DNA of 64,000 bases from AV40 sp038230255 (lineage in GTDB: Bacteria > Verrucomicrobiota > Verrucomicrobiia > Chthoniobacterales > UBA10450), in NCBI GenBank assembly GCA_038230255.1, contig JBBRNP010000004.1:1-64000 (forward strand), written 5' to 3'. The position numbers and the translations under genes are program-made. Shown piece by piece: positions 40,193 through 49,127 of the stretch (position 1 is the first letter of the stretch; every line of letters begins with the position of its first letter). The notes below the pieces were generated by a model. That model was not told the DNA's origin. It saw only the letters and a program-made list of their open reading frames with translations, and ran no database searches.

Positions 40193-43100
40193 ATGCATCC
40201 CGATTTTCCCCAGCGACTTCATGAGCTGGTTGAACGCGCAAAGGAAACCCGACGCAAAGGGATCAGAGATGTCGATCCCGAAGAATACACCAAACAGCAC
40301 CTAATAGAACCGCTGTTGGAAGCTCTCGGCTATGCTTCCGACGACATTCGTAAGGAGTTTCACATCCTTGGTGATCAATGCGATTACCTCGTTGAGCGCA
40401 GCCGCCCGTTGCTTTTTATCGAAGCGAAAAAAGCTCCAGCGGAAGCGAGGAAAGGCGCCGACAAGGACCTTTTCGAATCGAATCGCGAACAGGTGCTGCG
40501 TTATTTGCGCAATTACCGTATCAGCCCGGAGCAGGTGAAGATGCCGCGACCAGTGACTTGGTTGCTCCTTACCAACTTTGCACAGTTTCACTTCATTCGT
40601 GTCAACGAAGAAGCGCCTACCTTTTCTTTTCGGCTGCAGGAACTGGAAGAGCGCGCCGATGAGCTTTGGGAATTACTCGCGCCAGACCGGCTGGAAGCTG
40701 ACCGCATCGAAGAACTTTATGACCAAGAGCAAAAGGCGGATCTCGACCAGCGTTTTCTTGTCGATCTAAAACAATGGCGGCTCATTCTCGCTAACGGCTT
40801 CGGTGTTCAAAATCAAAAGGCGTCGCTCGCCGAGCTGACAAACGCCAGTCAACAGTTACTCGACCGCTTTCTCTTTTGCCGCATGCTCGAGACGCATGGC
40901 TTAATTGAGTACAACAAACTCGCCCGCACGTTTGTCGGCTACGAAGAGCTCTACAGTCACTCTCCGAAAACCTTTGCTAAGCTTTTGCGCGAATCGCTCT
41001 TTGAGGAAATTCGAGCAAAATTTAACACCGAGCTATTCGTCCAACCGCAACTTTGCGACACGCTCAAGATCGACAATGTATTTCTCGCGGCCGTGATCGG
41101 TCACACTCCATTGCCTGCCGAAGTCGCACTCACGTGCGGGATCGAACAAGGCCAGGGCGAGTTGTTCACGTTCCGGCATCTTTATAGTTACGATTTCTCC
41201 CGGATGTCGCACGACATCATGGGCGCGGTCTACGAGCGGTTCCTCGCGCACAAACTGGAGCAAAAGGACGGACGCATCACGATCGAAGACACCGATGAGC
41301 TGCGGAAAAAAGAAGGCATTTACTACACGCCGCGTTACATCGTCGATTATCTCATCGCCCACACGCTGGGCGAGAAAACCGCGTCAATCGTCGATGCAGC
41401 AATTGCGCTACTCCAGGAAAAGAAATACCGTGACGCGCTCGCAAAGATTCGCGAGCTCTCTCAACTAAAAGTGCTCGATCCATCGATGGGCTCGGGTTCG
41501 TTCCTGCTCCGGGCCTTCGATCACTTACTTGAATGCTACGAGCGCGATACAATCGCGCCTGCCGCGACATCAAACAGACAGGGCGTATACGCGAAACGCC
41601 TGGCGAATTGTTCGGGAAAGGAAACGAAGTCGCCGAGGAAGTTTTCAATCCCGCTTTCCACATCCCGTCGGAGAACATTTTCGGTGTCGATCTTGACTCG
41701 CAAGCCGTTGAGCTAGCGCGGCTCAATCTCTGGATGCGACTCATGATCGCCGAGCGCGATTTGATGCGCGAAAGGCTGCGAACTAGGCAAGGCAACGGAA
41801 GCCCGCTGAGTCTGCTACCGTCATTGGCTAGTAATCTGAAGCGCGGTAACTCGCTGATTTCCGATCCCGCAGTTGCCGGCGAAGCCGCATTTGATTGGCA
41901 AAAAGAATTTCCTGAAATCATGAACCGCCGCGGCTTCGATGTCGTCGTCGGCAATCCGCCATATGAGCGAATTCAAATCATGGCAGAATACGCGCCCGAA
42001 TCGTTGGAGTTTCTGAAAGTGAATTACAAGACGGCCGGGTCGGGTAACTTCGACATCTACGTTTGCTTCGTCGAGAAAGGGCTGAGTCTTCTATGCGAGA
42101 ACGGATTGTTCGGTTACATTCTGCCGCACAAATTTTTTCAAGCCGATTATGGCAAAGCCCTGCGGGAATTGCTGAGTGCAGGTCGGCATTTGCGCGAGAT
42201 CGTGTCATTCGGGCATGAACAAATTTTTGCGCCCGTCAGCACTTACACCTGTCTGCTGCTGCTGGGTAAATCGCCCAGCGAAAAATTCGCTTACCGCGAA
42301 GCGTTCGATGTTGATCTCTGGAAGTCGCGTAACAGCGCGCGCAGCGTTTCCCTACCTTCTTCGGCGGCAACCGCAGCGGAATGGACTTTCATTGCCAGTG
42401 AGAGTGATGAGAAATTGCTCGCGAAGCTACGCGCGATTTCCGACCGGCTTGAGACCGTCACGGATCGAATCTTCCAAGGACTAAAAACGAGCGCCGACGA
42501 CATTTATATCGTCGATGAGCTGGAACGCCGCGCGAAGAAGGTACGTGTTTATTCACATGAGACTGAGAGCGAACATTGGCTTGAACCTGAATTGTTGCAC
42601 CCACTCGTCAAAGGCGGCGATAGCCGGCGTTATGTTCTCGCCGACCCGCGCCGGCTGATTCTGTTTCCATACGCGGCCAATGAAAAAGGCGCGATGACAC
42701 TGATCCCTGCGAATACGCTCGAAGAAAAATATTCACTCACGTGGGATTATCTGCTTGCCAACCGCGCACGGCTGGAACAGCGCGAAGATGGAAGAATGAT
42801 GGGCGACAAATGGTACGCATTTGGCCGCAATCAAGCGCTCGATGTTATTTCGCAGCCTAAAATTTTTACGCCCGATCTCGCGTTGCGCGCTGCGTATTCG
42901 CTCGATGAAACCGGCACGAAATTTTTTACCGGTGGAGTCGCCGGCGGCTACGGAATTATCGTGAAGGAAAAGATCGACCGTCTGCACGTGCTCGCGTTGC
43001 TCAATAGTCGTTTGCTTGATTGGTACGTCGCGAAGACGGGAACGACGATGCGCGGAGGCTGGCATAGTTACGAGGCGCGATTTATTCGCCGCATCCCGAT

Positions 43101-43773
43101 GATTCTCCCTTCGAAAGCAAAATCCGAGATAAGCGACCTCGCCGCGCGATTGATAAGGGTCGCGCAACAACGCGAGCGATTTCTCAGAATGCTTCCTCGA
43201 TCGCTCGCGAAGCAACATCGGACACCGTGCTCGTTAGGCCATTACCTGCAGAAAGATTACGGCGGAGCGGTAACGGCGGAGATTTTGATAGATGACGTGA
43301 TGCGCAAAGGTTTTTTGCACAAGATCGACATCGAGAGTGATAACGCGACATTGATTTTCAGCGCGCACGTTTCGGCCGCGGCAAAAGATGAGCCCGAAAT
43401 TGTTCCGATTCTGCGGCTGCGTTTTGCCCATGCGCCATTGCGTCAATTCATTTACGCGTGCTGGCAACAGTTCCTTGCCGAAAACGCGCGCCGCAAACGC
43501 TGGACGACCAGCAAACAGCCGGAAGAAATTTATCGGCGGATTGTGAACATAGAAGAACCCCTCGTTTACTTTCATGCGGGTGCCGCAGATAATCTGCGCG
43601 CCATCACGTCACTTTTGGAATCTGTCGCGACTGAAGCGGGCGTTTCCGATCTTGCGGCACTCGAAGCCGAAATCAAAGCCACGGATGAGAAGATCGACAA
43701 GTTGGTTTACGAATTGTACGGCCTCGCAGATGAAGAAATCACAGTGGTTGAATCCTCCGCCGGAAACACTTAA
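40193..43773 (+). pseudogene. Type IIG restriction-modification enzyme, interrupted by a frameshift
   Basis: First frame (40193 to ~41550): an HSDR-like nuclease domain with Asp64 in DQCDYLV and Glu77-Ala-Lys79 in LLFIEAKKA, helical linker, then SAM motif I VLDPSMGSGSFLLRAFDHL (about 427). Second frame (~41535 to 43773): GELFGKGNEVAEEVF, IFGVDLDSQAVELARLNLW, catalytic NPPY in FDVVVGNPPYERI, and a target-recognition region (ALLNSRLLDWYV, RGGWHSYEARFI). Joined by a -1 shift near 41550 it would be about 1193 residues, usual for Eco57I-type enzymes that both cut and methylate DNA. It may be a real inactivating or phase-variable mutation, or a sequence error. Confidence 0.85.
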
Positions 43774-43782
43774 ACCTCATTT

Positions 43783-43971
43783 GTGAAATCTCCCCGAACA
43801 TCAAAGCGCGTTAAGAAGCTCGCAAAAGCTAGCGCAGACAAAGCGAAAGAGGCAGGGCAGTTCCTTTACAGCAATCGAAAACAAATTTTAGAAGCGCTAA
43901 AGGCATTGGCTGCCGTCGCCGGAATTATGTCAGAGATTTTCGGCAAGCCAGATCGTCGCCGCAGAAAATAG
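43783..43971 (+). CDS. Small basic amphipathic protein, 62 aa
   Basis: TTG start. KSPRTSKRVKKLAKASADKA KEAGQFLYSNRKQ, then a hydrophobic helix (ILEALKALAAVAGIMSEIFG) and a basic end PDRRRRK. Sits in the 200-bp space between the type IIG and Mrr genes, three bases before the latter, so it is probably co-transcribed with it. No known family. Confidence 0.5.
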   Translation: MKSPRTSKRVKKLAKASADKAKEAGQFLYSNRKQILEALKALAAVAGIMSEIFGKPDRRRRK

Positions 43972-43974
43972 TAA

Positions 43975-44910
43975 ATGGCGATCCCCAAATACGACGAAAT
44001 GATGTTGCCGCTTCTTCAGTTGTTAAGCGACGGCGCTGAGCACCACTACCGCGATCTCGCTCCGCGGATCGCAGATCATTTCCATCTAACCGAAGAAGAA
44101 CGAAACGCGATGCTGCCCAGTACCCAATCGACGTACCTTCGCAATCGACTTGGATGGGCGGGATTTCATCTACGCAGGGCTGGTCTCGCTGAACTCCCTC
44201 GTGAAGCGACGCTCCGCATCACTGGGGCAGGGAAGGATCTTTTGAAGAATCCACCGCCGAAAATCGATCGTAAGTTTCTGATGCGGTTTGAACCTTTCAA
44301 GAAATTCATGGAGGAACAGAAGCAACGCGGCTTCGCTGCAGCACGGACGAAAGCCGCTTCAGCGGTTCAGTCGCCGACGAATGAGGAAGAAGGTACACCA
44401 GAGGAGAGAATCGAAGCAGCGTTCACTGAGCTTAAAGAGACGTTAGTCACTGATCTTTTGGCGAAACTTGCCATGGTCGATCCGTTCCGCTTCGAGCAAG
44501 TCGTTCTTGATTTGCTGGTCGCGATGGGATACGGCGGCTCCAGAAAAGAAGCTGCTGCCGTTACTCAAAAAACTGGCGACGAAGGCATCGACGGGGTGAT
44601 CAATGAAGATCGGTTAGGCCTCGACGTCATTTATATCCAGGCGAAACGGTGGAAGGCCAATGTAGGTCGACCAGAAATCCAGAGTTTTGTCGGTGCGTTA
44701 GCGGGAAAGAAAGCCAGTAAAGGAATCTTTATTACGACCAGTGGTTTTCATGACAACGCCACTGATTACGCGACCGGCCTTCACCAGAAAATCATTCTGA
44801 TCGACGGTCGCCGCTTGGCAGAACTGATGATCGAACACAACATCGGCGTCGCCGAAGAGCACGCCTATCGAGTGAAGAAAATCGACAGCGACTATTTCGA
44901 CGAGGCATGA
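43975..44910 (+). CDS. Mrr-family restriction endonuclease
   Basis: 311 residues. N-terminal winged-helix (Mrr_N): YDEMMLPLLQLLSDGAEHHY and LGWAGFHLRRAGLAELPREA; linker rich in Ala/Glu; C-terminal PD-(D/E)xK nuclease with DPFRFEQVVLDLLVAMGYGG, catalytic Asp206 in TGDEGIDGVI and Gln222-x-Lys224 in YIQAKRW, then KGIFITTSGF. Mrr enzymes cut methylated DNA (type IV restriction). Normal length; catalytic residues intact, in contrast with the frameshifted nuclease genes upstream. Confidence 0.9.
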   Translation: MAIPKYDEMMLPLLQLLSDGAEHHYRDLAPRIADHFHLTEEERNAMLPSTQSTYLRNRLGWAGFHLRRAGLAELPREATLRITGAGKDLLKNPPPKIDRKFLMRFEPFKKFMEEQKQRGFAAARTKAASAVQSPTNEEEGTPEERIEAAFTELKETLVTDLLAKLAMVDPFRFEQVVLDLLVAMGYGGSRKEAAAVTQKTGDEGIDGVINEDRLGLDVIYIQAKRWKANVGRPEIQSFVGALAGKKASKGIFITTSGFHDNATDYATGLHQKIILIDGRRLAELMIEHNIGVAEEHAYRVKKIDSDYFDEA

Positions 44911-44956
44911 GGCAAAGCGCTTTTCGCGAACGGAGCACCTGAACATTACCTAGGCG

Positions 44957-45610
44957 ATGGAGAAAGATATTCCGGCTGCAATTCGCCACGTCGCCGAAAG
45001 TCATTTTGCAATTCGGACGCTTTTGAAATCGCGTCTTCAACAACAGTGGGTAGACGTCGATGTTATAGGCCAAGTAATTGGAAAGCCTACAAACCGAGGA
45101 AAGATCGACTATTGGACTTGGTGGACCGAGCGATTCGGCGACAGATTCTATGATATGGGCAGCCTGATTCGGCTTGCTGCGGGACTTGAGACCGGTCTGC
45201 GCGATTACTTCCGCAACAAAAGGCAGTTCAAAAACTTAACTGAACTGCGGCAGTTCGTCGCAAATGATAACCGATGGAAGGGCGCAGTATTCCAGCGTAT
45301 TCAGCCGTGGCACGGTCAAGATGGCGCGCGAAGTCTTTTGCAGCAAGAACTCGGCTATGACCTCGAGACGAATCCTCATCTGCGACAAGTGCGGGAGTTG
45401 ATGCTGCACCGACATCTTTACGCGCACCATGCTGGAGTATTGGACAACCAGTACCTAGACAACTGGCAACGCCTTACCGGCGAAGACTTGCGCGCTAATC
45501 CCGCTGTGAAGAGAGACTATCCTGCGGAAGACGTGTATTGGTTTAGTCCGCTCAAACAACTCAACGACTACATTAGTTGGGCTAACGCCTTCTTCCAGCA
45601 GCTTCCATGA
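44957..45610 (+). CDS. HEPN-like protein, 217 aa
   Basis: Helical protein. The C-terminal half contains LRQVRELMLHRHLYAHHAGV LDNQYLDNW, where R152-x4-H157 fits the RX4-6H catalytic motif of HEPN ribonucleases and the following AGVLD is typical of that superfamily. The first half has a Trp-rich piece (DYWTWWTERFGDRFYD). HEPN proteins are RNases in many defence and toxin-antitoxin systems. Lies 46 bp after mrr on the same strand. Its 3' end overlaps the start of the hsdM remnant. Assignment is from the motif only. Confidence 0.6.
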   Translation: MEKDIPAAIRHVAESHFAIRTLLKSRLQQQWVDVDVIGQVIGKPTNRGKIDYWTWWTERFGDRFYDMGSLIRLAAGLETGLRDYFRNKRQFKNLTELRQFVANDNRWKGAVFQRIQPWHGQDGARSLLQQELGYDLETNPHLRQVRELMLHRHLYAHHAGVLDNQYLDNWQRLTGEDLRANPAVKRDYPAEDVYWFSPLKQLNDYISWANAFFQQLP

Positions 45611-45948
45611 ACGACCTGCACACCAACTAGCACTTCACTCTTAAGGAAAACACCCTCAAGCGCACCGACCTCGACGACTTCGTCGCCTGCTACAACCCGA
45701 AGAACCGCCACGAGCGTAAAGAGACGGAGCGCTTCAAGTCTTTCACCTACGAAGAGCTAATCAAGCGCGATAAAATCAACCTCGACATCTTGTGGCTCAA
45801 AGACGAAAGCCTAGAAGACAGCGCCAACCTCCCCGCCCCCGACATCATCGCCGCCGAAATCGTCGAAGACCTCCAAGCCGCCCTCGCTCAGTTCGCCGAA
45901 ATCGCTAACGATCTTTCAAGCAAGCGTGGCTCGAATAAGAATTCGTAA
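45607..45948 (+). pseudogene. 3' remnant of a type I methyltransferase gene (hsdM)
   Basis: In one frame: MNDLHTN, TAG stop, then HFTLKENTLKRTDLDDFVAC and YNPKNRHERKETERFKSFTY EELIKRDKINLDILWLKDES LEDSANLPAPDIIAAEIVED LQAALAQFAEIANDL. This is the conserved C-terminus of HsdM N6-adenine methyltransferases. The stop replaces the Gln usual in the TNQHFTL motif (CAG to TAG), and the preceding ~400 codons including the NPPF motif are absent. So a complete type I system was present here or was imported in part and has decayed. Confidence 0.85.
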
Positions 45949-46008
45949 CCCGGATCGTTTTCCGCGAGGTATGGATGGAAAAACGATTCATATGAGTCGC
46001 AAATCGGT

Positions 46009-46042
46009 TCGTGCGGATCAGAAAAAGAACGGTATGAACCGA
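46009..46042 (+). repeat. 34-bp direct repeat, left copy
   Basis: TCGTGCGGATCAGAAAAAGA and ACGGTATGAACCGA. Differs from the right copy (47088-47121) at three positions. The pair brackets the Panacea toxin-antitoxin module. Confidence 0.8.
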
Positions 46043-46138
46043 AGCCGCAGCGTGCTTGAGCTAAGGTCGGTGCTGGCCGATAGTTTGGAGCAAGGCTTGC
46101 TCTCAAGAGGGCGAACTTAATAAGATAGACACCTGACC

Positions 46139-46693
46139 ATGCGACCGCAATTTAACGAACGAAAAGCCACCCAGGCAGCTGCGCGGTTGCTTGGATTGAG
46201 AGGCGGACGCATGAGTTATCTCAAACTCATCAAGCTGCTTTACCTGGCCGACCGCGAAGCGCTTTTGCGCTGGGGTCGTCCGATCACGACCGATCGATGC
46301 ATTTCAATGGATAGAGGCCCGGCTCTAAGCCGCGTGCTCGATCTGGTGACAGACGGCGAAGATCCTGGCACGCCGTGCATCTGGGCGAAACACATCGGTG
46401 CGCCGGCAAACTTTGAAGTGGAGCTGAAAAGCGAAGCGGGACGAGATGAACTTTCAGACGCGGAAGTTGAGCTCCTCGATGAAGTGTTCCACGAACACGG
46501 CAAGAGAAGCCGATGGGAACTCGTCGAATTGACGCACAAACTGCCAGAGTGGAAAGATCCTCAAGGCAGCGCGATTCCAATCACAGCCCGCGATATCCTG
46601 AAAGCCGGCGGAAAAACCGAGCTGGAGATCGTTGCGATTGAAAATGAATTGGAAGGCGTGGCACTGGCAGAAACCGTCTTCGGTGCGCGCTGA
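46139..46693 (+). CDS. Panacea-domain antitoxin
   Basis: 184 residues. The Panacea/SocA-like (formerly DUF4065) core is visible: KATQAAARLLGLRGGRMSYL, KLIKLLYLADREALLRWGRP, ITTDRCISMDRGPALSRVLD, and the later LDEVFHEHGKRSRWELVELT. This domain neutralises many unrelated toxins (established by work on Panacea toxin-antitoxin systems). The next gene begins two bases after its stop, which marks that product as the toxin. The module lies between direct repeats. Confidence 0.82.
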   Translation: MRPQFNERKATQAAARLLGLRGGRMSYLKLIKLLYLADREALLRWGRPITTDRCISMDRGPALSRVLDLVTDGEDPGTPCIWAKHIGAPANFEVELKSEAGRDELSDAEVELLDEVFHEHGKRSRWELVELTHKLPEWKDPQGSAIPITARDILKAGGKTELEIVAIENELEGVALAETVFGAR

Positions 46694-46695
46694 TC

Positions 46696-47085
46696 ATGCT
46701 CACGCTCGGCGACACGGTGATGTTGCCGAAGCCGGGCCACGAGAAAGAACATCTTTGGGCGTTGATCACTGCGCCTGATCCGGAAAGCGGCGACGCTATC
46801 ATGGTCAATCTCACGACGCAGCGACCGCACTCCGACACGACTACGATCATTCAACTGAGAGAACATGCGTTTGTGGATCGTCCTACCGTTGTTTTCTACG
46901 CCGACGCCCGAATGGTTAACGTGAATACGCTGGACGAAGGAGTTCGTCACAAAGTTGTTCGCCAGCACGATGCGCTTTCGAAGGAACTTCTCCAACGCAT
47001 TCAAAACGGCTTGCTCGCTTCGAAGTTTATACCGGACAAGATCAAAAAAGCATTCGAGGCCGCCCGCGAGAAGAAACTTACGTGA
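46696..47085 (+). CDS. Putative toxin partner of the Panacea antitoxin
   Basis: 129 residues, soluble. Beta-rich first half (LTLGDTVMLPKPGHEKEHLW, ALITAPDPESGDAIMVNLTT, STVVFYADARMVN-like RPTVVFYADARM), helical second half (HDALSKELLQRIQNGLLASK). The opening GDTVMLPKPGHEKEHLWALI resembles the SH3-like barrel of MazF/PemK toxins, which cut RNA, but sequence identity is not recognisable by eye. Position directly after a Panacea gene is the strongest evidence for toxin function. Confidence 0.6.
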   Translation: MLTLGDTVMLPKPGHEKEHLWALITAPDPESGDAIMVNLTTQRPHSDTTTIIQLREHAFVDRPTVVFYADARMVNVNTLDEGVRHKVVRQHDALSKELLQRIQNGLLASKFIPDKIKKAFEAAREKKLT

Positions 47086-47087
47086 TG

Positions 47088-47121
47088 TCGTGCGTATCGG
47101 AAAAAGAACGGTATGAATCGA
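47088..47121 (+). repeat. 34-bp direct repeat, right copy
   Basis: TCGTGCGTATCGGAAAAAGA and ACGGTATGAATCGA, beginning three bases after the toxin stop codon. Matches the left copy at 31 of 34 positions. The ~190 bp that follow (to 47313) show no gene. Confidence 0.8.
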
Positions 47122-47313
47122 GAACTGATCGGGATGGATTAGAAAACGTTATGGGTTAATCCAGCTCCGCATGAGCGTTATCAGTTATTGTATGTTGCTC
47201 GCTCGCACCGCTTCACGGGCCATGTCGCGGTTCCCAACTGCTTCATTGTTGATCGTTAAACGAGCAACTGATGGCTCAAACGCTGAAAGATCGCGTGCTG
47301 AATGTCGGAATGC

Positions 47314-47526
47314 TTAGGCGGTGCCGAATTCCGTTGAGGCGAATGAAATTGTCTTCTGATTCCCGGTTGGTCCACACATCAATCGTACGGTGCGGCGTTG
47401 CGTCTCCCCGTCGACAGACAGAACGACTTGCGCCCGACCCTCGAAATCATGAGCCTCCTCGAGCATAAGAAAATCAGGACCAAGCTGGCAGACCCGAAAT
47501 CTTGAGCCATTACACACGATATACAT
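47314..47526 (-). CDS. Small protein divergent from the kinase-like gene, 70 aa
   Basis: MYIVCNGSRFRVCQLGPDFL, MLEEAHDFEGRAQVVLSVDG and a basic TQRRTVRLMCGPTGN: a compact beta-rich domain that looks coding on the minus strand. ATG 47526 is preferred; ATG 47565 would give 83 residues and overlap the divergent gene's start. The pair may be co-regulated from the shared region. Family unknown. Confidence 0.5.
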   Translation of the reverse strand: MYIVCNGSRFRVCQLGPDFLMLEEAHDFEGRAQVVLSVDGETQRRTVRLMCGPTGNQKTISFASTEFGTA

Positions 47527-47563
47527 TTTCACTTCGGCTGAATATCCGCTGTAATTGCCTGTC

Positions 47564-48061
47564 ATGGATGAAGAGCTGGAAGATCTCGCTGCGCGATATG
47601 CACTCAGACGCAATATCACGCGGGGCGATCGGTTAGGTTTTGGTGTCCACGGTATCGTTTTCGCCGCTGTAGACAATAAAAAACCAGGATTTTTCGCGGT
47701 AAAGTTCCATCGCGAGGAAAAGCCGTTCGAGAATGAATGCCGCGTTTATGAAAGACTACGTGAAGAACAGGTTACACAAATCCTCGGTCTTAATGTACCT
47801 CAGTTGCTCACGATCGATCAGGAATTCCGCGCGATAGAGATGACGATTGTGCGGAAGCCATTCCTTCTAGATTTTGCCGACGCTCGCCTAGATCGAGCTC
47901 CTGAGTTCAGCGAAGATGTTCTTCGACAGTGGGAGGAAGAAAAAGTGGCGATCTTCGGCGAAAGGTGGGCTGAGGTTACTCGGGTTCTTGCCGCGTTGCA
48001 GAGATTCGGCATTCATCTGCTCGATATCAATCCAGGCAATATTGCCTTTGCTGGCGGATAA
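47564..48061 (+). CDS. Protein-kinase-like small protein, 165 aa
   Basis: GDRLGFGVHGIVFAAVDNKK is a glycine-rich loop, FFAVKFHREEKPFENECRVY contains the nucleotide-binding Lys (K47) and a Glu of the next helix, EMTIVRKPFLLDFADA looks like the hinge, and GIHLLDINPGNIAF is the catalytic loop with Asp and Asn (usual HxDxxxxN layout). The protein ends directly after the catalytic loop, so the activation loop with the DFG motif and the C-lobe are missing. It could be a truncated kinase or a small phosphotransferase toxin. Divergent from the 70-residue gene. Confidence 0.6.
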   Translation: MDEELEDLAARYALRRNITRGDRLGFGVHGIVFAAVDNKKPGFFAVKFHREEKPFENECRVYERLREEQVTQILGLNVPQLLTIDQEFRAIEMTIVRKPFLLDFADARLDRAPEFSEDVLRQWEEEKVAIFGERWAEVTRVLAALQRFGIHLLDINPGNIAFAGG

Positions 48062-48063
48062 AG

Positions 48064-48223
48064 CAGAACATGGGGGTCGCAGTTATTGCTCGCTAATCGT
48101 GACCGAGACCAACTCGTCGCCCGCCGCGATTCCCAATCGCGGTGCCCGGCCTCCCACCCAATTCATTCCCCGTCCAGCCGTAGAGTTGGCGCCCAGCCAA
48201 CGCTAGAATAGCGTTTACTGCTT
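48064..48223 (-). other. Gap with a possible short gene remnant
   Basis: On the minus strand a short stretch (about 48080-48140) reads RLGIAAGDELVSVTISEQ followed by a stop, similar in wording to the end of the next cyclophilin (QQGDELIGVAISEG). It may be a decayed duplication of that gene's end. No start or longer frame. Low certainty. Confidence 0.3.
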
Positions 48224-48706
48224 CTAGCCTTCACTAATCGCGACGCCGATTAGTTCATCACCCTGCTGAATTGCATCCACTATTTCCTGCCCGCTCCGGA
48301 CTTGGCCGAAGACGGTGTGTTTGCCGTTCAGCCAACCGGTCGCGACGTGGGTAATAAAAAATTGGCTGCCGTTCGTGTTCGGGCCGGCGTTCGCCATCGA
48401 CAAGCTGCCGACCTGATGTTTGCGCGGGTTGCTTTTCACTTCGTCTTCGAATCGATAACCCGGGCCGCCCTGCCCGGTCCCGGTCGGGTCGCCGCCCTGG
48501 ACCATAAAGTCGGCGATCACGCGATGAAAGACGGTGCCGTCGTAAAACTTCTCGCGCGCGAGAAAAACGAAGTTGTTAACGGTTTTCGGAGCGTCCTTGG
48601 CGAAGAGGTCGCACACGATTTCTCCCCGCGATGTCTTGAGCGTGGCGGAGTACTGCTTGTTGGGATCGATCGTCATCGACGGCGGAGCGGAATATTCTTT
48701 GGGCAT
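48224..48706 (-). CDS. Cyclophilin-type peptidyl-prolyl isomerase
   Basis: 160 residues: KTSRGEIVCDLFAKDAPKTV, NNFVFLAREKFYDGTVFHRV, active-site FMVQGGDPTGTGQGGPGYRF, SLSMANAGPNTNGSQFFITH and GKHTVFGQV. These are the complete cyclophilin motifs, with catalytic Arg in FHRV and Phe/Gln in GSQFFI. Catalyses cis-trans isomerisation at proline. No signal peptide when started at ATG 48706; an upstream reading from 48844 passes through repeat sequence and is rejected. Confidence 0.9.
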   Translation of the reverse strand: MPKEYSAPPSMTIDPNKQYSATLKTSRGEIVCDLFAKDAPKTVNNFVFLAREKFYDGTVFHRVIADFMVQGGDPTGTGQGGPGYRFEDEVKSNPRKHQVGSLSMANAGPNTNGSQFFITHVATGWLNGKHTVFGQVRSGQEIVDAIQQGDELIGVAISEG

Positions 48707-48842
48707 AGGATGAATCCTAATCCAAGAAGTGACGTGTGACATGTGACGAGCATGAGGATGCAAAAGCTGGGAGCTGGGAAATAGAAGCTCGAGAAGCAGA
48801 TCATCTTGCCGGGATGGGCGAGATCGCCTAAGCAACGGAAGC

Positions 48843-49127
48843 ATGAATCATCTGCGCACGCTTGGGCTGGCTTCATTTTTATTTCTTGGACTCGGTAAAT
48901 TGACCGGAGCGCTTCCTTCTTCCACAACCGGATGGACGCCGGAGACCGCCGCGACGATCGCGCTCAGTTGTTACGGCGTCGGTCTCATTCTGGCCTTGAT
49001 CGCGTTCATGCAATCCCGGCGCGGCCAGAGTCTCGATGGCGTCACGAAGTTTCTCGCTCGCGGTCCGCTCGCGCTAGTGACCATCGGCGTGCTGATCATT
49101 TTTCTGCGCGCGATGATCGGGTGGTAG
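48843..49127 (+). CDS. Small membrane protein, 94 aa
   Basis: Two or three hydrophobic helices: LGLASFLFLGLGKLTGALPS, TIALSCYGVGLILALIAFMQ and GPLALVTIGVLIIFLRAMIG. ATG 48843. No family recognised; diverges from the cyclophilin gene, with heptamer-type sequence between them. Confidence 0.6.
   Translation: MNHLRTLGLASFLFLGLGKLTGALPSSTTGWTPETAATIALSCYGVGLILALIAFMQSRRGQSLDGVTKFLARGPLALVTIGVLIIFLRAMIGW

Noticed and set aside
35129..43773. Programmed ribosomal frameshifting in the two nuclease genes
   Set aside because: No slippery heptamer with a following pseudoknot was seen; mutation or sequence error is simpler. Left open for read-level checks.
45926..46120. 64-codon frame between the hsdM remnant and the Panacea gene
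   Set aside because: Basic low-complexity composition, overlaps the hsdM remnant and is crossed by the 34-bp repeat; no support for a protein.
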